A stretch of 64,000 bases of DNA from Saccharomycopsis crataegensis (lineage: Eukaryota; Ascomycota; Saccharomycetes; Ascoideales; Saccharomycopsidaceae): the NCBI RefSeq assembly GCF_037102585.1, contig NW_027043819.1, positions 558,001 through 622,000 of the forward strand, written 5' to 3'. Every line of letters starts with the position of its first letter. Within the stretch, counting starts at the first letter, position 1. The position numbers and the translations under genes are program-made. The notes beneath the pieces were generated by a model. It did not search any database, was not told the origin of the DNA, and was given only the letters and a program-made list of their open reading frames with translations. Positions 23,747-32,528 of this stretch are shown piece by piece.

Positions 23747-24817
23747 ATGAACAATATCCGGGTTGATTCAAGCCAACTCCTTGCCGGTACAAATGGGTTG
23801 AATCCCCCAAGATCTAGGTTGTCAAACTACAGCTTTATGTCCGCGGTACTCCCACCAGTGATTGGCTCGGCCACCACCAGCAGCAATCCTTTGAACGTGA
23901 TGATTCGTCGGTTTTCTTCTAGAGTGAACGGTCCCAGTGCCCAAACAATCAGCAATAAGCTCCTTAAACTTGTGCGGATCCATAAGAAGTTGAGTCTCCA
24001 GGAGCACGAGGTGATAAGAGAACTCAACATGTGGTCCAATACCATTCCAGAAAAAGAGAGCAGAAAGTTGATCATTGATTTTCTCAACTGTCTACAACAA
24101 GGGCTTGAAAATACTGATAGAGCCATCCAAGCAGAAGAGGCGTTGAAGAAGAAATTCTCAGAAGTCTATATAAGGGAAAAAAAATCGGCGGATACAAAAT
24201 TAGAGAAAGAAAGAACAAGAGAGCAGCTTAAAGTTACCAGAGGTAATAAACCCCAGCAAGAAACCTTATTATTGCAAGAAAAATTAGAAGAACAATCGGC
24301 ACAACAGAATATTGTCGACGAACAATTTGTCAGGTCCATCAATGGGGAATTAAGTGATACTCTAGGCCAATATTTGGCGACGTTGCATAACAACTGTATG
24401 GAAATTAGGAAATTCGCTGACGATTTCTTGGAAGCCCACCCTAGCGAAAAGTTCAAGAAGGGGCAAATCACTCTTGAAAATGGAAACATAAGAATGACTC
24501 AGTCACAACCCAGTTTTTCGATCCAAAGTGAGCCTGCTATCTTTTCGATGCCAATGGTGCCGCTGCAACATTATAATGTTTATTCTTCACCATTGCAATC
24601 AAGGGCAAGCACTAAAGATGAAATTCCATTACCTGATTTCAAGGAAAAAAAGGCAAAGCATCATCAGATCATAGTTCCTGGCCAAGAGAATATTATATCC
24701 ACTTCAGGGAACATAATTGCCAAAAATTTGGAGCCAATTCCTTTCAGCCAGGAAGAGTTACCGGTAGGGTTCCAAGGTAGACCAACAAGTTTGGATATGA
24801 GTCACGAATGGCAGTAA
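23747..24817 (+). CDS. Divergent Pil1/Lsp1-like (eisosome BAR) protein, tentative
   Basis: A 356-aa protein I recognise only weakly. Residues about 65-240 are charged and helical, with SNKLLKLVRIHKKL followed by an EL..W motif. These resemble the start of the Pil1/Lsp1 BAR domain (RKLSQLVKMEKN...QLSEW), and the preceding RRFSSR resembles its basic N-terminus. Pil1 and Lsp1 scaffold eisosomes, plasma-membrane furrows. The match is poor after residue 120, and the protein lacks the classic MHRTYSLRNQ opening. The C-terminal third is Ser/Pro-rich and probably disordered. It could be a fast-evolving eisosome paralogue or an unrelated coiled-coil protein. Confidence 0.45.
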   Translation: MNNIRVDSSQLLAGTNGLNPPRSRLSNYSFMSAVLPPVIGSATTSSNPLNVMIRRFSSRVNGPSAQTISNKLLKLVRIHKKLSLQEHEVIRELNMWSNTIPEKESRKLIIDFLNCLQQGLENTDRAIQAEEALKKKFSEVYIREKKSADTKLEKERTREQLKVTRGNKPQQETLLLQEKLEEQSAQQNIVDEQFVRSINGELSDTLGQYLATLHNNCMEIRKFADDFLEAHPSEKFKKGQITLENGNIRMTQSQPSFSIQSEPAIFSMPMVPLQHYNVYSSPLQSRASTKDEIPLPDFKEKKAKHHQIIVPGQENIISTSGNIIAKNLEPIPFSQEELPVGFQGRPTSLDMSHEWQ

Positions 24818-25055
24818 TTTTAGACTTGAAAGGTAACAATTAATATGATGTCGAAAGATGGCTTTTCCCTGGATTTCTTTGTTTGTTTGTTTGTTTTTTC
24901 CTTATACTTTTTGCATATTAGCTGGCTATAATAACAAATCAGGAATATTTTCTTATTATAATACTATGTACAAGAAATATTTTGTTAGCTATAATACATT
25001 AGCAAAGAAATGGAAAAGGTCTATAATATAAACATGAAAGTTTTGTTTTGAAATT

Positions 25056-25095
<40 letters not shown>

Positions 25096-25161
25096 AAAAA
25101 AATGCACAGACAGAAAAGAAGAGTTAAAAGAAATTGGCAGTATTATTATGGTAGATGCAAA
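24818..25161. other. Convergent intergenic region with long poly(A)
   Basis: Noncoding, 344 bp between convergent genes. A poly(A) run of more than 30 bases (about 25061-25092) is the longest homopolymer in the window. No gene is seen. Confidence 0.8.
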
Positions 25162-26250
25162 TCAACCAAGCTTTCTATTTTGTATGTAATACTGTTTAGC
25201 AAAATAATGCTTAGAAATTTCGTAAGACGATATCATGACCGCACAAGATGGGGCGATTTTGAGGATTCTTGGAGTAAGACCGACATATAACGCCCCTACC
25301 CCTTCATTTTTGGCAATATCTCCGAGAAATTTGAACATAGATGGGCGTTTCTTGCGTAATCGTTTAATCAAGGTATTTCTAACCCCAGCAGTATCAGCCG
25401 GCTCATCGGCTGCCACTTGAAGTCGAGTTTTCCCCACGTCAAATGGGTTGGTGGCGATGGCCGCAATGGTGCCGGAAAGCGAGCCTGAAAGGAACGATAC
25501 AAACGCCACATCGCTACTATTATTGATCCGATTCAATAATGAGAGTCTATGCTTGAAGAATTCGTACGATGCCCAATAAATCGCCAGGAACGGGACGTCT
25601 CGCCACAATGTCAATTCAAGCCCTTTGAATAGCTGGCCCAACCCACGAACCCGTACTGCGTGTATAGTATCTTTCAAAAGCGTGGTTAGCGGGGAGGAAG
25701 AAGAAGAAGATGATGATGATGATGATGGCATGGCTTGGAATCTGGTTTTCACTAATTCGATTGGGGCGATGGCGATAACTGCCCCGGTACGGGCGATGGC
25801 CCCCGAGACCAACGGGGTGAAATACGAAGGAATGAATGGGATATTAGATTTCAAATGATCGTAGCCAGCAAAATACACCATATTACCAGGGATAGCGATG
25901 AAAAGCGCTAAAGATACCCCTTTCCAAAGCGAAGTGATTCCTTCATTGATCCCGATAAACTTGAGTCCTTGCCAAGTTCCGGTTAGTTTGACGGTTGATG
26001 GTTGGACGGTGGCACAGGGGCTGGAACAGTCAACTGGAGATAGCCAAAATACTGGCTGGGTCCGACAACAACCTGTGGGTACTGCTACCGATTGTGAAGG
26101 TTCAAGAAGTTGTTGTTGTTGAAGGCGTATCCTCACCACATCGAACGGAGTAACCACTAGCGAATTGATAATCAGCCCAGCACAGGCGCTGAGCATCCGT
26201 TGAAACGCGGTGATTTGGAATTCATTATTTCCTGGAGATGAAGAGGCCAT
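25162..26250 (-). CDS. MTM1: Mitochondrial carrier Mtm1 (SLC25A39/40 type)
   Basis: A 362-aa inner-membrane carrier with three repeats and Px[DE]xx[RK] signatures: PFDVVRIRLQ, PIELVKTRFQ and PFDVGKTRLQ. Mtm1 is needed for Mn loading of Sod2 and for iron-sulphur/PLP homeostasis; its mammalian relatives import glutathione. Family-specific segments are RMLSACAG, SLWKGVSLALF, FKGLELTLWRDVPFLAIYW and PSCAVMISSYE. The first matrix loop (about 50-85) carries four Cys (61, 62, 75, 79), the region that binds a [2Fe-2S] cluster in SLC25A39. A poly-Ser run (about 180-190) sits in the second loop. The start is the first ATG. Confidence 0.92.
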   Translation of the reverse strand: MASSSPGNNEFQITAFQRMLSACAGLIINSLVVTPFDVVRIRLQQQQLLEPSQSVAVPTGCCRTQPVFWLSPVDCSSPCATVQPSTVKLTGTWQGLKFIGINEGITSLWKGVSLALFIAIPGNMVYFAGYDHLKSNIPFIPSYFTPLVSGAIARTGAVIAIAPIELVKTRFQAMPSSSSSSSSSSSPLTTLLKDTIHAVRVRGLGQLFKGLELTLWRDVPFLAIYWASYEFFKHRLSLLNRINNSSDVAFVSFLSGSLSGTIAAIATNPFDVGKTRLQVAADEPADTAGVRNTLIKRLRKKRPSMFKFLGDIAKNEGVGALYVGLTPRILKIAPSCAVMISSYEISKHYFAKQYYIQNRKLG

Positions 26251-26609
26251 TATGTGATTGTTGTATATGTTTTTATACTCCTGGTGTGATGGATGGGGTT
26301 GCTTGGGTGTGTTTTTGACTGTTACGTTTTACTTCCGGTGATTAGGAAGCACCCTGTGTGTGTGTGTACTCTGCCTTTTTTATTTCATTTTATTTTATTT
26401 TTTTTTTGTTTTTTTTTTTTGAATGAAAATTTTGGGGTGGAGGATCACGGGTCCCGAACGAATACTCACGTCCGAGATCTTACGGACAATTACTAGAGAC
26501 ACATTTTAAATGTTTTTTGAAACCAACTAATAATACACACCGCCAAAGAAAATAATCGTAGAAAACAAGAAAAGATAATAATAATAAGAAAAACAAAACA
26601 TGTCCACAA
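26251..26609. other. MTM1 promoter / HST3 downstream region
   Basis: Noncoding, 359 bp between two genes in the same orientation. It has T-rich runs at 26396-26420 and a GTGTGTGTGT patch near 26356. No gene is seen. Confidence 0.7.
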
Positions 26610-27998
26610 TCATAGACATATCTTAGGAATAATTGCGATATTTTGTCGCTGTTTTATAACCGGTTGTTTTTTCGGAGATGACCGTTTTGGGGATTGGTTT
26701 TCTTTATCAAGATCCTTGGACACTTTTGACAGTGGTCTGGTAGGTCTCTTGCTGTTTTTATTACCATTTATCTGCTTTAATGGGTTTTTCTTCTTGAGTT
26801 CCTGTTTTACCACGTCCAATTCCTCGTCACTGAGGTCGATAATACGATTGGTCTTTATCGGCGAGTATTCGGGCAGGGCACGTTCACCAAGTAGTTGCTT
26901 GATTTTATCATTTGACTTGATGCTTTTCGGATCAATGCTCACGTCGAATTTTTTATTGGTGCTTGGAGTTGGTGGAGGGGTCAACATCATTTGTTTTTTC
27001 TTCCCTTTCGACTTTTTAAGTTTCAATTGATCAAGCTCAAGTTGGGTCAAGAAAAGATCTGGATAGTCTTGTTTGAGCGAGCGAATCCAAGAGTCGCAAT
27101 CGCTTTCGATGAAATAATCGATGAAATCCCCCCACACTGCGTGCGATGGGCTAGTCTTGTTGACAAAGATCACTTTCCCATTACGATCATGGATTTCTTT
27201 GGCCATGGTCTTGACCAACTTTTTCACACCATCCACTCGGAGTGAGGTCCCGAAAATCACAAGACAGTCTGGACGAGAACGAATGTCCATGCTGATTCCT
27301 CGGCTAATACTTTCTGAATGAGGGTGGTTTTCTCCGTATAAGACGATTGTAGGACGAAGCATTCCCACGGTAAGCGACGAAAGACGTTTACCTTCGGCGC
27401 TTTTGTGGTGATAATTCTCAAGGCATTTTGGGCATTCGGGGATTTCTCCGGCAGCTAGCTGGACACGAAGGTCAGCGGACCAGTCAAAGTGGGCGAAACA
27501 GGCGGTACAAGAAAGGGCGTGCAAATCACCATGAAGTTGGACGACGTCAAGATCTTTCCAGTGTTTACGGAAATTGCTGGTTTGCGCCTCGATGATCCCG
27601 GTGTGAAGTTCGAGTTTCCGTTCAAGGGCATCGATATTCTGGGTGTAACAGCGCAACAACTTGTTGTGTTTCTTCAAATGGTGGATGAATTTATGGGTTT
27701 CGGTGGGCATTGCTTGGGTGGTATGTCCATAAAGGGTTTCCATGAAGCTGGCAAACGCTTGGAGCGTGTCTTCATTGCGGAAGAGCGAGATATCAAAGAG
27801 ATCTTTGCCCTTGACGGTGGTAGAAGTGTTGGCGTTGTAAAGCCCGTGGGCAGAGCGGAAGTCTGGAATGCCGGCGTTACAGGAGATCCCCGCCCCGGTG
27901 AGGACCACCATTTTCTTGGAGCCATAGATGGCCTTGGTGACCTCCAGAAGTTTGAGTTTGATGGTGGTATCGGGGGAGTCGAGGGTCAAGTGGTGCAT
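26610..27998 (-). CDS. HST3: NAD-dependent histone deacetylase, Hst3/Hst4 type sirtuin
   Basis: A 462-aa sirtuin that in yeast removes H3K56 acetylation. The NAD-binding GAGIS (35-39) with IPDFRS, TQNIDALE, the catalytic-His QLHGDL, the zinc-binding CTAC and CPKC pairs, RPTIVLYGE and IFGTSLRVDG are all present. The LYGE and GTSLRVDGV forms, plus a long basic C-terminal tail (about 340-462), point to Hst3/Hst4 rather than Sir2/Hst1. The start used is the first ATG (27998). The frame is open for another 90 codons upstream (to 28268) without any ATG. HST3 versus HST4 is not settled. Confidence 0.85.
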   Translation of the reverse strand: MHHLTLDSPDTTIKLKLLEVTKAIYGSKKMVVLTGAGISCNAGIPDFRSAHGLYNANTSTTVKGKDLFDISLFRNEDTLQAFASFMETLYGHTTQAMPTETHKFIHHLKKHNKLLRCYTQNIDALERKLELHTGIIEAQTSNFRKHWKDLDVVQLHGDLHALSCTACFAHFDWSADLRVQLAAGEIPECPKCLENYHHKSAEGKRLSSLTVGMLRPTIVLYGENHPHSESISRGISMDIRSRPDCLVIFGTSLRVDGVKKLVKTMAKEIHDRNGKVIFVNKTSPSHAVWGDFIDYFIESDCDSWIRSLKQDYPDLFLTQLELDQLKLKKSKGKKKQMMLTPPPTPSTNKKFDVSIDPKSIKSNDKIKQLLGERALPEYSPIKTNRIIDLSDEELDVVKQELKKKNPLKQINGNKNSKRPTRPLSKVSKDLDKENQSPKRSSPKKQPVIKQRQNIAIIPKICL

Positions 27999-28650
27999 TA
28001 TGTGATGTAAATGTGAATGTGGATGTGGATGGATGGATAATTCTGTCGAAAGCAAAGATGACTGAGTCGTCGTCGTCGTTGATGTTGATAGTGGGACAAA
28101 AAGGGTTGTTGCAGCAAGAGAGGGAGGGTGCAGTGATGATAACACACAAGCCGGTTTGAAGAGAGAGAGAGAGATAAATTGGGAGGAATGTCGGGGGCCT
28201 GAGTGATGAGCCGAGCCGAGGCAATATATGGTGTGCTTAAGGTAGTATGACGATGAGCAAGGTAGCACAGAGCAGAGAGAGGTTCAAGCGGTGTTTTATT
28301 ATATCTTGCTGTTGTTTTGGGGTGTCCAACCAAACTGTTTTTTTTTGTTTTTTGTTTTTTTTTTTGAGCTTCGAAGTTTGCAAGCGGCGGTTACCCTTCC
28401 TCGGCCACCACCACCGTTACGCGTCGCGTCGCGTCTTTTTTTTCTTTTCAAATTTCCAGTGATTGGGGATTTCCTCTTTGGGAACGGTGGTCTTTTCTTT
28501 TGCTTACCCGGACTCTCTTTCCCCCCCTCCCCCACATCTTCTGATAGATAGATATATATATATATTTGACTACAATATTTATAAAAAAACTCCTGGTATA
28601 ACGCTACATTGCTTTATCCTATATATGTAGTCACTATCTAATAAGCACTT
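27999..28650. other. HST3 promoter region
   Basis: No gene is seen in these 652 bp. They contain GAGA repeats (about 28164-28173), T-rich runs, GC-rich CGTCGCGTCGCGTC near 28420-28435, and (TA)n at 28553-28564. The reading frame of the sirtuin stays open through 28268 but lacks an ATG, so I treat it as untranslated. Confidence 0.65.
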
Positions 28651-29160
28651 CTATTGTAAATCCCTGAACTTCTTCAACGCAGTGGTGGCAAGCAAATGAT
28701 CTTGTCCCTGTGGCAACCCACTGACCGTCAACGCCCCAATAAGATTGTCAAACCCATCAATCTTGATTGGAACAGACCCCCCGTGGCTAGCATATTCCAT
28801 CGAAGAAATCCCAAGCGACTCTTCCATCGTCATCTTCTTCATCCTCAACTTTTGTCCCACCATAAACGATGGCTTACCAATTCTTAGCACAACCTTCTTC
28901 TTTCTGTTCACCCATTCATCATTATCCACCGCGGTCCCCGAACCAGAAGATGTGTGGAATAAAACTTGTCCGCTGGCCAAAGTGATATCAATCACCAACG
29001 ATTGTTTAGGAAACAATTCAATCGCCAAAACTCTGGTAAGACACCCGAGTTTCCAGGCCTCATCGGCGTTGAACTTCTTCAAGGTGGTGCCTTCTTGAAG
29101 TTGTTCCAATTCCTCGAGGGAAAGGTTGAAAAGTGATAAGTGATCTTCGAATGAAACCAT
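28651..29160 (-). CDS. UPF0303 / DUF336 family protein (YBR137W-like)
   Basis: A 169-aa protein of the HbpS-like (DUF336) fold, similar in length and sequence to S. cerevisiae YBR137W (179 aa). Features are the helical N-terminus FNLSLEELEQLQEG, WKLGCLTRVLAIE, the central SGTAVDNDEWVNRKKKVVLRIGKPSF and the glycine-rich SHGGSVPIKI..GLIGALTVSGLP, the usual pattern of UPF0303. The yeast protein is cytosolic and linked to tail-anchored-protein insertion (Get pathway) and stress; its biochemical role is not settled. The single ATG start precedes a T-rich promoter. Confidence 0.88.
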   Translation of the reverse strand: MVSFEDHLSLFNLSLEELEQLQEGTTLKKFNADEAWKLGCLTRVLAIELFPKQSLVIDITLASGQVLFHTSSGSGTAVDNDEWVNRKKKVVLRIGKPSFMVGQKLRMKKMTMEESLGISSMEYASHGGSVPIKIDGFDNLIGALTVSGLPQGQDHLLATTALKKFRDLQ

Positions 29161-30913
29161 ATTTAATGGACTTATTATGTTGCTTTTGTAGATAGTGTAA
29201 GAACAATAATCCTGGTGTTGGTAAAAACTAGAAATATATATTTGCTGATGGCTTGTGAGCTGTCGTTTTCTTGACTAACGTGATGCTTTCAATTTTATTT
29301 TATTTTTTTTTTTTTTTTAGCTTTATTTTTTTCCGCTGTGCTATATTGCTTATATTGTACACTGGTGATTCCATATAATTATTGTATTTATATATATATA
29401 TATATATATAAAAATAATTATACTTGATATGTGTAAGCAATGATAAGAAGTATCAACATAGTTACGATGTAATGCTACAGGCTCACCAACCCTTGTGCAT
29501 TGTTACTTCATTCTTCAAGAGGAAACATTACATCACATTCATGGTCGACAGCTATAATAGCTTAGGAAATAAAGAAGAAAAAGAAGAACAGTGTCACTGA
29601 GCCTATCTCTAAAAATATAGATTGCCATAAGATGATCATATTTTGGTGGTGGATGGCCTGGTCAATTTTTGTCTAATTTCTTTTCCATTTCAAGCTTTAT
29701 TGAAACCTTTAAAATGATTCATCATCAAGTGATATATGAATTTGCCATTATTGATAAAAAAAGACAAAAAAAAAAAAAGTATTAGTGTTAATTTTGATTA
29801 AAATTTTGCTAAATCTTTATACTAAGAAATACATCAACAGATGGGTATATGAAAGCAACAAAAACAAACAAAAAATGTAGTATCATACCAAATGAAAGTG
29901 GCTTGACTCTGTAACGAAATAATAGTTGATAGCACAGTACTATTTATATATGGGCCCAACATACTCATCATGAATGAAAAAGAAAGTCAAAAAATATTAA
30001 AGAGCGTAATAATCAACAGAGTAACGAATGTTAAAATAAAATATAATAAATAATGTAATCTTGAGAATTACAGATAAAATCAACCTTTCACAATGTAGGA
30101 GTGTATTACAACATTTTTTTTTTTTTTGTAATAACCATTCAAAATTCTTGGGCGATCTGATTTTAAAAAATTGTACAAAACTTCGAAGATTGTTTGATTA
30201 ATAGAATTACTGATGGCGATGAATGTGGCTTGAATTGGATCCGCCGTTAGATGGAACTCGTCGGCAAGCTGCCATGGGGTCGCATTGGTGTTGAAGATGA
30301 ACCAAAGGCATTTAGAAGTGCCACGAGATATATACTAATTTATTCAATTATACGATGATTTTCAAAGACTATGTGATTATTATTACCCCCCTTTTTTTTT
30401 TTCATTTATCTCTCCGTTTTTCTTGCTTTTCTGTTTTCCCTTTAAAAAATCTTTGAAAACCATCGATTAAAGTTGGAGTAATTCCAAAATTTTATCATTG
30501 TTGAGAGGCCTTTGGGTTATAACTTCTAAAGACACTATTCAACAGTATTCTCTTTATTGCATTCTGAAAGATCGTCTGTTCCATAACAACAATAATAATA
30601 ATTTTGTGGTGGTGGATATCATCTGTCTCTCTGTTACAACATGTACGCATGTGATTGCATCGCCATATATCTATCTACAAGCACCATCACTCAACACAAC
30701 ACAGATTAGCATAAACATAATAAGCGGTACATATCCCTCCAGCCATCTAAAATACACTCATCTACTATATATTTCCCATCCACCCCCCGTCAAACATAAC
30801 TTACTACCTTCTTTCAACCCGCTATTGTTCACAACATTGGCATCACCACATCACCAGTTTTTCTATCCTTTTGCGCACTCTGAAAATAAGCGAAAAGGGA
30901 AATAAAAAAAAAG

Positions 30914-30944
<31 letters not shown>

Positions 30945-31003
30945 AAAAAAAAGATCGATCATTACGCCCCAAACTCCGGCTGTTAATCTCCAAAACCCAT
31001 CTC
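29161..31003. other. 1.8 kb gene-poor region
   Basis: AT-rich, with (TA)n at 29391-29410, several poly(A/T) runs and an A-rich leader before the gene at 31004. The only non-random segment I see is the coding-like fragment at 30080-30334 on the minus strand. A 135-codon plus-strand frame at 30498-30905 begins with TTG and has repeat-like composition. A structured noncoding RNA here cannot be excluded by eye. Confidence 0.6.
30080..30334 (-). other. Unidentified coding-like fragment (84 open codons, no ATG)
   Basis: Base composition rises locally and the minus-strand frame reads as protein-like sequence: SKCLWFIFNTNATPWQLADE, then amphipathic ISNSINQTIFEVLYNFLKSD, ending after a poly-Lys run. 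It has no ATG, and I see no TACTAAC-type branch site just upstream that would make it an exon. It could be a gene relic, an exon with an unusual intron, or chance. I do not recognise the family. Confidence 0.35.
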
Positions 31004-31828
31004 ATGTCTTCTTCTTCGTTATCCAACATGACCCTCAGGAGCATCTACATCGTCCGTCATGGCTACCGCTCCGACTGGCTTCCCTATACCGTGGCCCCGT
31101 TGACAGGAATCGCTTGTGATCCTCCTCTAGCCCCCCATGGCGTTGACCAAGCAACTGAATTAGGTGAATACCTCCATGACCAAGCAATCCCAAAACCTCA
31201 ACTCATATTCTCTAGCCCGTTCTATCGATGCGTAGAAACCGCAAACCCTGCCGCAAACCGTCTTCACATCCCGATTTTCCTCGAACAAGGAATTGGTGAA
31301 TGGTTCAAGAAAAACCGTGGTCCGATTCCAGACCCCCCATCATTACGTATACTTTCAACATTTTTCCCAACGTTATCTGGCGATTGGTACGATAACTCTG
31401 ACGTTATTGCAGACCCTACTGGCGAAGATGAAGTTGATATTTTCCACCGTTGTCAAGCTTTCTGGAAAAGTTTCATTCCGAAGGTGGAGGAACAATACCC
31501 AGAAGTCGAGAGTATAATGTTGGTGAGCCATGCCGCAACGAAAATCGCCCTTGGAATGGCTCTCCTAGGTTATGATAACGCCCATCAATTTCTTAAGCCT
31601 GAACACGGCGGGGACGGTAAGAACTTGAGGATTGATGCCAGTACCTGTTCTTTAGATTCCTACGTGATGGACCCGGTAAAGAAGCAATGGGGAGTCAATT
31701 TTACTGGAAACACCGAATTCTTAACAAATGGCGGGGAAATGGGCTGGCATTTTGCCACTAGTAAGTTTGTGGCAGGATCCAAAGAGGAAATTGAGGAAAG
31801 AAAGAAAAATTCATTAGACCCTTGTTGA
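31004..31828 (+). CDS. Histidine-phosphatase-fold protein, YNL108C/Tfc7-N-terminal type
   Basis: A 274-aa member of the phosphoglycerate-mutase-like superfamily: IVRHGYRSDW with catalytic His19, FSSPFYRCVETA, and LVSHAATKIALG with the second His. Length and motifs match S. cerevisiae YNL108C (270 aa), a paralogue of the N-terminal half of Tfc7, the tau55 subunit of TFIIIC. The C-terminal tau95-binding extension of Tfc7 (435 aa) is missing. In a yeast without the genome duplication a single gene might do both jobs, but this length suggests the stand-alone phosphatase-like protein. A long A-run precedes the ATG. Confidence 0.8.
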   Translation: MSSSSLSNMTLRSIYIVRHGYRSDWLPYTVAPLTGIACDPPLAPHGVDQATELGEYLHDQAIPKPQLIFSSPFYRCVETANPAANRLHIPIFLEQGIGEWFKKNRGPIPDPPSLRILSTFFPTLSGDWYDNSDVIADPTGEDEVDIFHRCQAFWKSFIPKVEEQYPEVESIMLVSHAATKIALGMALLGYDNAHQFLKPEHGGDGKNLRIDASTCSLDSYVMDPVKKQWGVNFTGNTEFLTNGGEMGWHFATSKFVAGSKEEIEERKKNSLDPC

Positions 31829-32528
31829 AAAAATTGCAAAACACAATTAGAATTAAACCAAGTTATTTCGCATGCGTTGATTATTTACTATATGGATAAT
31901 GCCCCCCAGGTTACTGGCTTTTAATGTTATTTTGATTACATTGCTACATCACCTAAAATACGGACCCTTTAATTTCTCTATCATTGGATTGATGCCAGAT
32001 GCAGTTAAATCTTTTATTGAAACTCATTGATACACAAGCTCCCTGCTATTAGAATCATCCCTTGAGACATTCGTACATCAAGAAAGCCTCTATATGATAT
32101 TTGGAACAACTTTTTTCTCTTCTTTTTTCTTTTTTTTTTTTTTTTTGTCGGACTAGCTGGATATTAGTTTTCAATTCTTTTGGTTTTTCTCATAAAAAGT
32201 TATATCCCATTTCATTTCATTTCACAAATATATTAATAGACTATACATTTAATCATCTATAGAATAGCCACCTGTATAAACAGTTAAATACGATGATTTG
32301 ATTCACCAAAGTTCTTCACCACGCATGTTTTTATGTAGTATTATGCAGTATTATGCGACTATCAGCGTGTCTTGATTGTGGTAGACGGGGAGGACTTTAA
32401 AGGCTGGCAATATTTGACATCAATGTTAGTTGGGGATATTTCGAAAAAAAAAAAGAAAAAAAAGAAAAAAAAACTGTCGCGATTTCCCACTTCTTCTTTG
32501 ATTTGAGATCTATTAACAATATCACGAC
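31829..32528. other. Intergenic region upstream of small heat-shock gene
   Basis: Noncoding, 700 bp. T-rich at 32109-32146, with a repeated CATTTCATTTCA near 32209-32223 and an A-rich block at 32443-32472. I saw no clear heat-shock element (nGAAnnTTCn arrays). No gene is seen. Confidence 0.65.

Noticed and set aside
27489-28010. 173-codon frame antisense to the sirtuin gene
   Set aside because: A mirror of the conserved sirtuin-coding sequence; no independent features.
29430-29640. Possible structured noncoding RNA in the gap after the UPF0303 gene
   Set aside because: I could not identify paired C/D or H/ACA boxes with convincing stems, nor conserved cores of RNase P, SRP, telomerase or spliceosomal RNAs.
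30498-30905. 135-codon plus-strand frame upstream of the YNL108C-like gene
   Set aside because: It begins with TTG, has no early ATG, and its Asn/His/Ser/Pro-rich translation looks like low-complexity DNA.
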